This document shows, one piece after another, positions 46,994 to 56,355 of a stretch of DNA of 64,000 bases. Position numbers and translations under genes: made by a program. Under the pieces are notes generated by a model that was not told where the DNA came from, ran no database searches, and saw only the letters and a program-made list of their open reading frames with translations. Source of the stretch: Pseudomonas asgharzadehiana (GTDB taxonomy: Bacteria; Pseudomonadota; Gammaproteobacteria; Pseudomonadales; Pseudomonadaceae); the NCBI RefSeq assembly GCF_019139815.1, contig NZ_CP077079.1, forward strand, positions 3,224,001 through 3,288,000. Reading direction: 5' to 3'. How positions within the stretch are numbered: position 1 is the stretch's first letter; every line of letters starts with the position of its first letter.

Positions 46994-47785
46994 ATGAAAC
47001 CTACCGTATCGCCTCTGCTCCAACATATCGCTTACCTTGCTAAACGCCGCCTGAGCGATCCAGAAGCACCTTTGACGCCTGAAGGTCGTGGGATGCTGCA
47101 GCATCTTGCTGGCCGCCCATTGAAGCACAGTCATTGGTTGCAGATCACCGCTCGCGAGTTGGGTCTGGAGTACAACCAAGTTTCTCGCGAAAGCAAGTTG
47201 TTCGAAGCTTATTGTGATTTCAACGTCCAAAGGCGCTTTTGGGATATACCTGTCCGGTTCGTTTATCAGCCTGATGTCTACTCGCGGCAGCTTCAAGCCT
47301 TAGAAGATGCCGCAGATCGTAATCGCTCCCTGGCTGAAACTGCGGCGCAGCATGATGTAACTTTTGATCAATTCGATTTCAGTAGTTCGCTGCTTGAGTA
47401 TTTGATTGCTAAGGTAGGGGCGCTGACGCTCAACTTCTACGGTGTGAGCGCTAAAAATTCTGTTATTTGGGAAGAGTGGCTAAGCCAATGCACCACATTT
47501 GAACGAGCAGATCTTAGAAACTGCAAGTTCGTGCGCCTATACGAAGACCCAACAATCCGCCCTGGTACGAATATCTACGAAGGCAATTTTGCACACACCA
47601 ATCTTGCGGGTGCAGACCTGCGTGGATCGTATCTGCGTGGGGCGGATTTCTTCGGGGCGAATTTAGAAGGAGCCGACCTTCGTAACGCAAATTTATACGA
47701 AAGCCGCCTGACTGGAGCCAAGGGGCCTTACAAGGCGGGCGAAGTGGAATCATCCGTATGGCATATGGATAAGATAGGGGCATAA
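46994..47785 (+). CDS. Pentapeptide-repeat protein
   Basis: 263 residues. A helical N-terminal domain of about 170 residues is unrecognised. The C-terminus has A(D/N)LxG repeats (ANLAGADLRGSYLRGADFFG and ADLRNANLY), which fold as a right-handed beta-helix. ATG at 46994 follows AAAGGAAT. Pentapeptide proteins with an extra domain often serve as adaptors or effectors in defence and toxin loci. The role here is unknown. Confidence 0.75.
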   Translation: MKPTVSPLLQHIAYLAKRRLSDPEAPLTPEGRGMLQHLAGRPLKHSHWLQITARELGLEYNQVSRESKLFEAYCDFNVQRRFWDIPVRFVYQPDVYSRQLQALEDAADRNRSLAETAAQHDVTFDQFDFSSSLLEYLIAKVGALTLNFYGVSAKNSVIWEEWLSQCTTFERADLRNCKFVRLYEDPTIRPGTNIYEGNFAHTNLAGADLRGSYLRGADFFGANLEGADLRNANLYESRLTGAKGPYKAGEVESSVWHMDKIGA

Positions 47786-47881
47786 ACCTACTATTATTCA
47801 CCGGCTACCATTGTTCAAAGTGCCAAATGGAAGCCGTTGAGTTTACTATCCAAATAAACAACGAACACTGAGGATAACACC

Positions 47882-48313
47882 ATGTTGATGATCGGCGGTT
47901 TCAATCCTTCTTTGTCTTGGAGAGGGCAAGAGGTTGCCAAAAAATACATCGGAAATTTAGCCACAGCTGGAAACTGGCTTAGCATTGGAGGTGGTGCGCT
48001 GTTTTTCATCCCGATCACTCAGAAAATGGCGTTCACTATTGGTTGCGCCATGATGGCTATCGCTCTTTTTCTCGGTCGAGAGTACCGGAAGTACGTTGAT
48101 GAGCTTCTCGCGCAGACGTCGTTAATTAAGCTCTTGTTACTGCTCGCTCCAAGCTGGCGGTTCCTCCTCATCACCACACTTCTACTTGGTGCAGGGATTG
48201 GTTTGAGTGAGTGGGAGGCCTTCGGTCAAATGAAGGCTGTCGTCATAGGTGTGGTTACGTCAAGCGCTGTCATTGATCTCAGCAGGTCGAAATCTGACAT
48301 CCCTGGACGGTAA
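47882..48313 (+). CDS. Small membrane protein of unknown function
   Basis: 143 residues with three or four hydrophobic segments (about 34-52, 53-68, 84-104 and 122-134) and a conserved-looking start (MLMIGGFNPSLSWRGQEVAKKYIGN). ATG at 47882 follows TGAGGATAA. It lies between the pentapeptide protein and the interrupted zinc protein, all on the same strand. I do not recognise the family. Confidence 0.65.
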   Translation: MLMIGGFNPSLSWRGQEVAKKYIGNLATAGNWLSIGGGALFFIPITQKMAFTIGCAMMAIALFLGREYRKYVDELLAQTSLIKLLLLLAPSWRFLLITTLLLGAGIGLSEWEAFGQMKAVVIGVVTSSAVIDLSRSKSDIPGR

Positions 48314-48381
48314 TAATAAGCAATTGAAGCGCTGCGTAGGTGCGCACCCAATAGCCCCCGGAAACAGGATTTTTGACACAT

Positions 48382-49620
48382 ATGCCACCTGAAGATTTTG
48401 ATGAGCTCACCTCTGATGCTGGCGAAGTCGCGTTAGTCCAGACGACGGAAGTGATTGCTGATCCACTAGGTCATCTCTCTGCCGAGCAAGTTGAAAGTAT
48501 TTATCAGCGATATTTAGAAGGCGAAAAGGTCAGGGATTTATTTACTGAGTTCTCCATCAAGACTAATGTAAACTCACTCTTACCACTCCTGCCTCATTTG
48601 GAGCGTAAAGATCTTACGTGTCCTCATTGCGCTTCCCATGCAACTCAGAAGCGTGCTGCCAGGAGTAATACTGCGAATAAGCCAGTGTGCACTGGGTGTG
48701 ATCACATTTTTCCGATTTGTCGGGATGATACTTGTGGTTGTAGCGCCTGTGTAAATGAATACCTGGGTCAGCTAAATGGTAACGGCATTCACTGCAGAGT
48801 TCCTTATGAGGGACTGACGCTTCGTGAAAAGATAATCTTGCTCGCTGCTCTTACGATGGCAGGCCCAACTGATGTGGCATGTTTATCGTTTGTGCAGCTT
48901 CAGCGATGGCATCGCCGGTTGGCACCTACGTCAGAGTATCAAAATAAGTGCATCAGCGAGTTATTCAGCAGGCATATCATTCTGGTATCGTCAGAAACAT
49001 CAATTGATGCTCTAGATTTCTACCGTCAATATGAACGATATGATTTTTTGTAGTGGAATCCTAATGTCAGTGATGATTCTGGTGGCCTGGCACTAGATGT
49101 TCAGTCCCTTCAGATGCTAATCGCTTACGATCTACAAAAAAACAAGGCTGAACTTGAACCCGTTTTGAAGGCGCTAACCTATGAGGTTGCTGAAGAAGAG
49201 CTCATGGAGTATCTGAGCTACCGAGTGGAGAACGCATCAGTAGTATTCAAGGCCGAACGCGCAACACGCGAGGTTTTGAGGCCATTGCTTGCCTCTAGCT
49301 CTGTCAGCAACATATTTAGCATTATCTGGAAGGCTGTTAAACAAGCGGATAAATCGTTTGAGAAAGGAGTTTTTAAGGGGGCCACCCACGCCGGTAACTG
49401 GATTCCGTCTGCCATCGTGCGGATAGCTGAGGAGGAAAAGCAGTATGAATATGACCGATTGAAGGGATCTAAAATCTGCCAGATTTCTGAGGTCATTTAC
49501 AGCCTAATCCTGGACGACCCCGATGGTAGCTTCAAGATACCTCTCCCGCGTTACACAGCCGAGGTGATGCGACCGGTGCTCGAAGGTATCAGTAGTGCAA
49601 AAGACGCGAAAATCGCGTGA
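48382..49620 (+). pseudogene. Zinc-ribbon protein interrupted by an amber codon
   Basis: From ATG 48382 the frame codes for a protein with CPHCASHATQKR and CTGCDHIF pairs (zinc ribbon), then CRDDTCGCSAC, stops at TAG 49051-49053 after QYERYDFL, and continues without shift as WNPNVSDDSGGLALD to TGA at 49620. The restored protein has about 412 residues. Both halves look coding. Either the gene is freshly disabled or the TAG is read through. The family is not recognised. Confidence 0.55.
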
Positions 49621-49639
49621 TTTTGTAGGACGTCAAAAA

Positions 49640-49668
49640 TCAGCAGAGGGGTGTGCGCCCTCTGCTGA
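49640..49668. terminator. Bidirectional terminator
   Basis: TCAGCAGAGGG and CCCTCTGCTGA form a perfect 11-pair stem around a seven-base loop. A-rich sequence stands on the left and ATTTG on the right. It lies between the zinc-protein gene and the opposed small gene and serves both. Confidence 0.75.
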
Positions 49669-49680
49669 ATTTGTTACACG

Positions 49681-49812
49681 TCACTTGCGGGGTTTGCCCG
49701 CATCACTCCGTTTATCTCGAATCTGTCCATCTTGATTGCGAGAACGCGGCTGCTCACCACCGCCTGGTTTAGGAACGTTGACGTCTTTGTTGATAGGGCG
49801 ACGATCTGTCAT
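49681..49812 (-). CDS. 43-residue hydrophilic small protein
   Basis: ATG at 49812 follows a strong AAGGAGAT site and opens MTDRRPINKDVNVPKPGGGE, ending after 43 residues (KPRK). It is basic, glycine- and proline-rich and without hydrophobic core, so probably disordered. A good ribosome site and a terminator directly after it support a real gene. The role is unknown. Confidence 0.55.
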   Translation of the reverse strand: MTDRRPINKDVNVPKPGGGEQPRSRNQDGQIRDKRSDAGKPRK

Positions 49813-50159
49813 ACGAAATCTCCTTCATGCGTTAAGGATCTTACGAAAATACATCGGTAGACAGCGGGCGCATCAAGCGATAACCACAGTATGTAGTGTT
49901 TTTTGATTTGCCTGAACACAACATAGTGCGTTCTGGCCGGTTTCGCAATTGTTTTGGATCACATCTTGGTGGCACTTGAACGTGGAATGCTGCGGATATC
50001 GAAACTATTGGCTCAGCCATACGAGCTGGGCTTGCCCGCGAGCTCAGAAATCAAGCTATCATCTGGCCATTATTGTTACCTACCAAGGATGGGCGGGTAG
50101 GCACCCTAAATGGGCGCTCACTCCATCTGATGATCCGATGGCAAGCAAGGAGAATCGCA
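49813..50159. other. Divergent promoter region of the radical SAM operon
   Basis: This 347-base stretch separates the small protein gene from the radical SAM gene. It is AT-rich in part (TTTTTTGATTTG near 49905). I find no gene and no clear operator in it. The radical SAM frame is open from 50073 but lacks a ribosome site before 50147. Confidence 0.4.
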
Positions 50160-51296
50160 GTGAGATCCCAGGTCAGAATCATCGACTCGACGCAGTTACA
50201 AAACGCGAACCCGAATCTTGTAGATCCAGTCGGGTACCGCAAAAGCGGGCTCAGTTTGAATCACATCATTGGCTGTCCACTCGATTGCAGCTACTGCGTT
50301 CGTCACCTTTATGGAAATTTCGATCAGCGCATGCCGCAGGCGCTGATGAGCGATGAAGAAGCCTTCCAGCGATTTATCAATCACAGGTATTTCCAGCCTC
50401 ATATCACACCTATTCAGTTGTTCAACCGGGCCACCGACCCGATGCTCCCCGAGGTCAAGAGTCATACCCACAATCTGCTGCGTATGCTTGATGAGGCTGG
50501 GCTAACCAACAATGTGCTTGTGATCACTCGATGGCGTGTATCTCAGGACGATTGCGAGCGCTTCAATACGCTCAGAAATATCAAGCTGACAGTGCTGGTT
50601 ACCTACTCAGGAATTGATGATCCGAAGATCGAACCCATCAAGTCTTCGATCGCTGCCAACAGCCTGAAGATGCTGTTCCGCCATGCCAGGCACTACAAAG
50701 TGGTGTTGTATTGGCGCCCGATCGTTCCAGGGCTAAACGACTCGTCAGAACACATTGCAAAGGCCGCGGCGCTCGCTAACTATGCCCACGCGACCGTATT
50801 TAGCGGGCTGTTCTATCGAAAGGAGATAGCCGAGTTTTACCAGAGCCAAGGAATCCCTGAGCCATACAAAATGACGGCCAGGCGAAAGCTCCTCCCACTG
50901 GAAGATGAGCAGAGGCTATTGAGGTTGTACGGGGAGCAGAATCAGGTGACACCGATCTTCCACAAAACCTCTTGCGGAGTCGCCTATGCGCATCTGCAAC
51001 CCGATTACAACGGACACTTCGGCATCACCGAACTGTGCGATACCTGCCCTAGCTCGCAATTCTCCATCTGCAAGGCGGCATGGAAGAAGCCAGATCAGCA
51101 GATTCTCAATCGAATGTGCCACGAGCTGGGTGCTGTGGAAGACCCGCATGTGAACGACCGTGCGATTGTCGTTCGTGGTCTGGACGAACAGCGTCGTTAC
51201 TATTTACAGCACTCCCTAGGCTATCAGGTGCACGACGCTGACAAGCCCCATCACTACGCGCGCCATGGCCGCGCCGAGGCAACAAGGAATCTCTGA
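50160..51296 (+). CDS. Radical SAM enzyme (spore photoproduct lyase-like)
   Basis: 378 residues. The 4Fe-4S motif is C39-x3-C43-x2-C46 (GCPLDCSYCVRH) in a radical SAM barrel, with PIQLFNRATDPMLPEV as the SPL-like SAM region. A second cysteine group follows near the end (SCGVAYAH, LCDTCPSSQFSICKAAW), perhaps an extra cluster. GTG at 50160 follows AAGGAG by seven bases. The stop overlaps the next ATG (TGATG). SPL-type enzymes act on DNA bases, so chemistry on a nucleotide or nucleic acid is likely. The substrate is unknown. Confidence 0.75.
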   Translation: MRSQVRIIDSTQLQNANPNLVDPVGYRKSGLSLNHIIGCPLDCSYCVRHLYGNFDQRMPQALMSDEEAFQRFINHRYFQPHITPIQLFNRATDPMLPEVKSHTHNLLRMLDEAGLTNNVLVITRWRVSQDDCERFNTLRNIKLTVLVTYSGIDDPKIEPIKSSIAANSLKMLFRHARHYKVVLYWRPIVPGLNDSSEHIAKAAALANYAHATVFSGLFYRKEIAEFYQSQGIPEPYKMTARRKLLPLEDEQRLLRLYGEQNQVTPIFHKTSCGVAYAHLQPDYNGHFGITELCDTCPSSQFSICKAAWKKPDQQILNRMCHELGAVEDPHVNDRAIVVRGLDEQRRYYLQHSLGYQVHDADKPHHYARHGRAEATRNL

Positions 51297-51910
51297 TGCT
51301 GAAAACAGACTTCGCCTGGCCCTCTGAACCAATCATCATCGTAGACGTTGAGGGCAATGGACATACGCCACCCGACTTGGTCGAAGTGGGAATCGCCTCA
51401 TTTCCACCGATGGAAAACCGCGAGCTTTTGTCTTGGTTAATCAAGCCCGTCAACCGGATCACTTGGCAGGCCCAGCGCATCCACGGCATTAAAAACGCGG
51501 AGCTGGAAAATTGCCCATCCTGGGCTGAGATCATGGATGACGTCGAGCAGCACCTGCAGAACCGATGGTTCGTCGCGCACAATGCGTCGGTCGACTATGG
51601 CGTTATGAAGCGTCACTTGCCCGACTGGTCGCCAGTGGGGGTCATCGACACGTTGAAACTTGCTCGTCACGTTTACCCTAACGCCAAGAGCCATCGGCTT
51701 GAGTCATTGCTCATTGATACAGGGCTGCGCGATAGGGTCGCCGACCAGCTCCACCGAGCAGCAGATGATGCTTATGCGACGGCCTTATTGCTTGATCATC
51801 TTATCGAAAAGTCATCTGCCAGCACTTGGCAGGACATCTGCAAAATCGCGCAGCTCAAAACGCAACCTGACGAGCAATCGCCTCCCCCGGAGCAAGGAAG
51901 CCTATGGTGA
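51296..51910 (+). CDS. DEDDh 3'-5' exonuclease (DnaQ-like)
   Basis: 204 residues. Exo I is D17-x-E19 (IIIVDVEGNG), exo II is HNASVDYGVM, and exo III is HRAADDAYAT, with the H-x4-D of the DEDDh class. Such enzymes trim DNA or RNA 3' ends or short oligonucleotides. The gene overlaps both neighbours and so is made together with the radical SAM enzyme and the kinase. Specificity is unknown. Confidence 0.85.
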   Translation: MLKTDFAWPSEPIIIVDVEGNGHTPPDLVEVGIASFPPMENRELLSWLIKPVNRITWQAQRIHGIKNAELENCPSWAEIMDDVEQHLQNRWFVAHNASVDYGVMKRHLPDWSPVGVIDTLKLARHVYPNAKSHRLESLLIDTGLRDRVADQLHRAADDAYATALLLDHLIEKSSASTWQDICKIAQLKTQPDEQSPPPEQGSLW

Positions 51911-52488
51911 AGCCTGTTCTTTTAGGTGTCACTGGAACCCACTCCACGGGGAAATCCACCTTCTGTGAAGCGCTCAAAGTTTCACTTGAGTGCAAAGGCA
52001 TCTGCGTTGCTACCATCCCATCGTTCGGGAAGCTTGCGGTACAGCAAGGTATCCCGCTGCTCACTCAGCATACCTACGACTCCACGATGTGGTTTATCGA
52101 CCGTACGCTCGAGGCGCAACGAGCAGCGGCTGACACTGCCGAGGTGATATTGCTCGATCGACCGATCATGGATGCCGTGGCGTATTGGAATGCCGCAGTC
52201 GAGCATCGAGGTACACCTGCACCGATGCACCAGGTAGACGTGGTCAAATCATTAATCACCAGCCAGCTCCCTGGCTACACGACGATCGTTGCGACCAGGC
52301 TTGATAGCTCCATTGCTCTTGGCCCAGGACGCGATACCAACTTGCCTTTCAGGGCGTCCGTCGACAGCCATTTGCACCAGATTTTGAGCGACTTCGGGAT
52401 CCAGCATCAGATGCTTGTTCCTGACGTACGGGATGCTCTTCTCGATAGCTTACACACCCATATCCTTCGAAAATTGGAGCACTTATGA
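51904..52488 (+). CDS. P-loop kinase/ATPase of the NadR type
   Basis: 194 residues. Walker A is GTHSTGKS (11-18), and VILLDRPIMDAVAYW is a Walker B/lid-like region, in the manner of the NadR ribosylnicotinamide-kinase domain and deoxynucleoside kinases. It should phosphorylate a nucleoside-like substrate. It overlaps the exonuclease by seven bases and the aldo-keto reductase by four. Together they suggest a pathway that frees, phosphorylates and reduces a modified nucleotide. This is inference. Confidence 0.75.
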   Translation: MVKPVLLGVTGTHSTGKSTFCEALKVSLECKGICVATIPSFGKLAVQQGIPLLTQHTYDSTMWFIDRTLEAQRAAADTAEVILLDRPIMDAVAYWNAAVEHRGTPAPMHQVDVVKSLITSQLPGYTTIVATRLDSSIALGPGRDTNLPFRASVDSHLHQILSDFGIQHQMLVPDVRDALLDSLHTHILRKLEHL

Positions 52489-53270
52489 CCGCCGCCCGTA
52501 CGGGACTCTTGGCAGGACAGCAGGTTAGGCGCCTCGGGTTTGGCACCATGAGGCTCACGGGGCCGGGCATCTGGGGCCCACCAGCTTCAGAAGCTGAAGC
52601 TGTTCAGCTCCTGCGTAAAGCGGTGGAGTTGGGCGTGCAACACATCGATACCGCTGACGCCTATGGGCCAAATGTGGCCGAGGGGCTAATTCGTAAAGCG
52701 TTGTTTCCCTATGCCGACGACCTGATCATTGCGACTAAAGGTGGCTTCACCCGCCAAGGCCCCGGCAAGTGGACGCCATGCGGCGTTCCAGCGTATTTGC
52801 GCCAGTGCGTTGAGATGAGCCTCAGGCAGCTCAACGTCGAAGCGATAGATCTGTATTACTTGCACCGTGTCGATCCAAATGTCCCTTTGGCTGACCAGGT
52901 CGGGGAGCTTGAGAAGATGCGTCAAGAAGGGAAGATCAAATGCCTGGGCTTGTCGAAAGTCGATATTCTTCAACTCACGCAGGCGATTGCGATTGCACCC
53001 ATCGCCGCGGTTCAGAATCAATTTAGCATCCTGGATAACCAGTCCGAGGATGTGATTCGCTGGTGTGAGCAGAACGAAACAGCGTTCATTCCCTACGCGC
53101 CTTTGAGCGCCGGAAGGTATTTTTCAACCGGTGAGGTTCGAGACCAGCTTGCCTCGGCAACCCATGCCTTGAAATGGCTTCTGAACTACTCGCCGGCCAT
53201 GTTCCCAATTCCGGGCACATCCAGAGTTGAGCATCTGGAGGAAAACCTCAGATCGGATATTGAGGGCTAG
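52485..53270 (+). CDS. Aldo-keto reductase
   Basis: 261 residues. The catalytic tetrad is visible as D55, Y60 (HIDTADAYG), K85 (IIATKGG) and H127 (YYLHRVD) in the NADPH-dependent barrel, with the C-terminal cofactor motif PIPGTSRVEHLEEN. It is somewhat short for the family, with the last helix trimmed. It is the last gene of the four-gene coupled operon. Its carbonyl substrate is unknown. Confidence 0.85.
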   Translation: MTAARTGLLAGQQVRRLGFGTMRLTGPGIWGPPASEAEAVQLLRKAVELGVQHIDTADAYGPNVAEGLIRKALFPYADDLIIATKGGFTRQGPGKWTPCGVPAYLRQCVEMSLRQLNVEAIDLYYLHRVDPNVPLADQVGELEKMRQEGKIKCLGLSKVDILQLTQAIAIAPIAAVQNQFSILDNQSEDVIRWCEQNETAFIPYAPLSAGRYFSTGEVRDQLASATHALKWLLNYSPAMFPIPGTSRVEHLEENLRSDIEG

Positions 53271-53365
53271 CACCTCGTGCGCTCTCTCATTCGACACATT
53301 GGCCTATGGGCTATTTTTCCCAGGTGCTCAAGCGGCACTCTAGTGTTTACCGATGGAGATTGGCT

Positions 53366-54175
53366 TTGAGTACCCGCATCCCACCTTTTAGTTCGCAACA
53401 CCTAGAAGCTGCATGTCGTGTTCTCGCTGATACGGAACGTGGCTTGAGCGGCACTCAAATTGGATATCTCCTCCAAGACATTCGCGTTCCAGACGCCGAC
53501 GCCAACAACACCAAGTGGAAACGCTTGTTCAACGCGTTGGCACAAATGCAAAACCAGCATCAGGTCGGGAACCATCTCATCCTTTTCATCAACAGCGCTA
53601 TGAATCCTGTGAGCTACGCCCGGGATCGTGAGGCCTTTATTTGGCGCAGGGATGAGCTCAACGTTGTCCTAGCATTCTCGGGATTCTATGTACGCGATGA
53701 TGGAAAGGTCGGGCGTGCGGACAAGGCAACCACTCTGGATGTGGCCCGCGCCCGTGTAGGCCGGCTCAAAGCTGCGCTAGAAGCCCGAGCAGTGCATGAG
53801 GAGGTTGTGAAATATTGCCGTGCAGAATTGTTGAGCGAAAATTACTTCCACGCTGTATTTGAGGCTACAAAGGGGATTGCGGCACGAATCCGAAATCTGT
53901 CGGGCTTGAATGGTGATGGCGCCGATTTGGTGGCAAAGGCTTTCCTTGGGCAAAGCCCTATGCTTGCCGTGGGCCCCTTGGCCACAGAGTCTGAGAAAAG
54001 TGAGCAGAAGGGATTCGCGAATCTGCTAATCGGACTGTTCGGCGCCGTCCGCAATCCTTTGGCGCATGCGACGAAAATAGATTGGCCTATGTCCGAGCAA
54101 GACGCGCTCGACATTCTGACGATGGTATCGCTGATGCATCGTAAGCTTGATGTCACCCGCAAGATAAACCCTTAG
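53366..54175 (+). CDS. TIGR02391-family (Ymh-like) protein with HEPN-like motif
   Basis: 269 residues: an N-terminal half beginning IPPFSSQHLEAACRVLADT, and a C-terminal TIGR02391 domain (NYFHAVFEATKGIAARIRNLSGL) ending in RNPLAHA, an R-x4-H motif of HEPN-type RNases. TTG at 53366 follows GGAG by seven bases and fits the family start; ATG at 53306 would add 20 unlike residues. Proteins of this family are common in phage defence islands and may act as RNA-cleaving toxins. Confidence 0.7.
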   Translation: MSTRIPPFSSQHLEAACRVLADTERGLSGTQIGYLLQDIRVPDADANNTKWKRLFNALAQMQNQHQVGNHLILFINSAMNPVSYARDREAFIWRRDELNVVLAFSGFYVRDDGKVGRADKATTLDVARARVGRLKAALEARAVHEEVVKYCRAELLSENYFHAVFEATKGIAARIRNLSGLNGDGADLVAKAFLGQSPMLAVGPLATESEKSEQKGFANLLIGLFGAVRNPLAHATKIDWPMSEQDALDILTMVSLMHRKLDVTRKINP

Positions 54176-54244
54176 GTTCATAGGGCGGGCCAGCGGATTT
54201 CTTCAGCCGCCTTGTGCCGACTCACCTCTATCGAGAAAAATGCG

Positions 54245-54742
54245 ATGCCGGTCTATTTCATTGGTCAGGTACAGGCCAACAATTGCATTCACATCAAAAT
54301 TGGGCGCGCTAGCGACATAACGCGCCGGCGGGGTCAGCTACAGACCGGTAGCCCCTTTCCCTTGGAAGTAATGGGCTGGATTCATTCAGAAAATGATGCA
54401 GCTCTTGAAGGGAAGCTCCACATCCATTTCGCTCCACAGAGGCAGATAGGAGAATGGTTCCGGATCGAACCTGCTGACGTCTTGCCCATCCTGATGGATG
54501 AAGGCGAGGATGGATTCATAGCGAAAAATGCTGATGCATTCGAAATTACGGGGTATGGGCGAGACGCATTACCGGAATATATGGGCGTCTGGGCATGGGG
54601 TGATTTGGAGATCCAAGAGTGCTGCCCGTTTTGTGGATGCTTTTGCGGTATGCATTACCAAGACGCTTCCTGCATGTACCACTGCATCAATTGTGATGTG
54701 CTCACAGACTTTTCGGATATCTCGCGGGACGATCGTGATTGA
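54245..54742 (+). CDS. GIY-YIG-type nuclease with zinc-binding tail
   Basis: 165 residues. The N-terminal domain is of the GIY-YIG/T5orf172 kind (VYFIGQ, IKIGRASDITRRRGQLQTGSP, then a conserved LEGKLHIHFAPQRQIGEWF). The C-terminus has CCPFCGCFCGMHY and a further C-x2-C pair (CINCD), a probable zinc ribbon. ATG at 54245 starts the domain directly. It probably nicks DNA. The target is unknown. Bases 54743-54975 hold no gene that I can support. Confidence 0.65.
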   Translation: MPVYFIGQVQANNCIHIKIGRASDITRRRGQLQTGSPFPLEVMGWIHSENDAALEGKLHIHFAPQRQIGEWFRIEPADVLPILMDEGEDGFIAKNADAFEITGYGRDALPEYMGVWAWGDLEIQECCPFCGCFCGMHYQDASCMYHCINCDVLTDFSDISRDDRD

Positions 54743-54975
54743 TCTTCGCGCCTCGAACTTTCTCGATCATGGCCGTGAAACAAAGGTTCGCTAAGTGAAG
54801 GCGCTGCCGCGGATTGGTGGTCCTGTGACGAAACGCGAGACTGGGTATTCGTGGCGGGGTGGGGGTGATCAACGTCTAAGCCAGCATGCGCTTGTCGAAG
54901 GCGATTCTCATGTGGAGAGTTAACGCGACAATGAGCTACTAGGCATGAAAGGCCTAGGGTGAGCCAAGCCTTTTC

Positions 54976-56355
54976 TCACCAATGTCTCTCAGCCGCAAGT
55001 TCTTCCTTGATCTCAGGCACCAAGAACGCAAACAACCGATTGTATTTGAGGTCTTGGCGGTACGCCGGATCTTTGCTTCGCAGAGCTTCTCGAATGATTT
55101 TGCGGCGTTTTTCCCACGTCTTTTTCGTGTCCTGGGAGGCCAACGACTCTGCTTGGTGGAAAGCTTCCAGTGTCCAGCCGAAAGGCAACAAATAGGCTTT
55201 GTAGTAGTCGAATGCGGTGTTCGTCACATTGATCAGGCGGGGCAGGCGGTAGCCAATGGGGCGACCATATCTTGCGCTGAGAACAATGGATACTGCGCCA
55301 TGAAATCGGCCCTCATGAAATGAGCGAGGCAGCGAAACCTGAGGCATTGCGAGAGTCATACGTTCTCGCAGCTCGCTCCAGGCCAAGTCAGCCTCGGGCT
55401 CCTCGCTGGTACCGTGTTCTAGCCAAAAGTCGTGGAATTCTTGGCGAAGTCGGGCAGGAGCGATCGTTTCCTCCAGCTCTTTTCGGTGAGTCACATAGTC
55501 GTAGAAATAGACCAGTTGCTGTTCCGTATCGACAGTTAGCTGATCAAGAAACACCTCTTCTTCATGCCATTCGTTAAAGATCATCCGACCTTTGAGGTGT
55601 GGAACCGCGTACCAGCAGGTCAGCGCCATACGTTTTGCTTCTCGGGAGCGCTCCAACGTTCGCTCATTCACAACGAAGACGTTCAGGTTATTGAGGTAGA
55701 AAATATCCTGTTCAGCGGTACGGTTTTCTTGGGGATTGAAGCCCTCGAAAACCCATACGATGGCACCACCGTTGACGCGGTAGAACTCTCTTCTGCCTAC
55801 GATCTCCGTAAGAAAGGTAGTGGACAGCTGCACTTCAAACGCAAACCGCTGCTGCTTCCGGTAAACTTGAACATCAGGCTTGCGCCATGTTGCCCGGTCA
55901 GCGATGGGCATCCCACGCCATACCTTTTCAACCTCTGGTTCCGAGCAGGCCGAATCGGCATACAAGCTGTCCCTGATAATGCCTTTGAGTCGCAGGTGAG
56001 CCGCGCTTTCTTTCGCAGCGTTGTATTTCATCCGATTGATCTGATCGGCGCTGAATGCCCCTTTAGTTGATATCGGGCAGCCCCTGGTGCCTTCTTCATC
56101 CGGATGGTGACGGAAGTGAAACCGCCGCTGTTGCGTAAGCACGAGCATCACCGCACCGCCGCAAATCCTGCATACCAGCCATGGCTGATTCGGGTTGCGA
56201 GCGTAGCGGCCGGCGAGTTCGTTCCTATCCTGTATTACGATCACCAAATCGCGCCTCAGGAACGTGTCTACGTCCAGAGGCTCCCCGTTATCGAGATTTA
56301 GGATTTCGTTTAGCAGCATTTGATCCGTAGGCTGGGCTACGTCATAGGTGAACAT
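54976..56355 (-). CDS. CoiA/DUF6035-like nuclease-domain protein
   Basis: 459 residues. A zinc-finger-like start (CRICGG, FHFRHHPDEEGTRGCP) is followed by a nuclease-like core of the competence protein CoiA kind (ESAAHLRLKGIIRDSL, then WRKPDVQVYRKQQRFAFEVQLS, with D and E-x-Q). The last 250 residues are unrecognised. CoiA-like proteins process incoming DNA. In an accessory element this one may be a defence nuclease. Bases 56356-56760 downstream of its promoter hold no gene. Confidence 0.6.
   Translation of the reverse strand: MFTYDVAQPTDQMLLNEILNLDNGEPLDVDTFLRRDLVIVIQDRNELAGRYARNPNQPWLVCRICGGAVMLVLTQQRRFHFRHHPDEEGTRGCPISTKGAFSADQINRMKYNAAKESAAHLRLKGIIRDSLYADSACSEPEVEKVWRGMPIADRATWRKPDVQVYRKQQRFAFEVQLSTTFLTEIVGRREFYRVNGGAIVWVFEGFNPQENRTAEQDIFYLNNLNVFVVNERTLERSREAKRMALTCWYAVPHLKGRMIFNEWHEEEVFLDQLTVDTEQQLVYFYDYVTHRKELEETIAPARLRQEFHDFWLEHGTSEEPEADLAWSELRERMTLAMPQVSLPRSFHEGRFHGAVSIVLSARYGRPIGYRLPRLINVTNTAFDYYKAYLLPFGWTLEAFHQAESLASQDTKKTWEKRRKIIREALRSKDPAYRQDLKYNRLFAFLVPEIKEELAAERHW

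Noticed and set aside
50160..51296. Prokaryotic viperin
   Set aside because: The enzyme has C-x3-C-x2-C, but length, the second cysteine group and the SPL-like motifs fit spore photoproduct lyase-like enzymes better than viperins.
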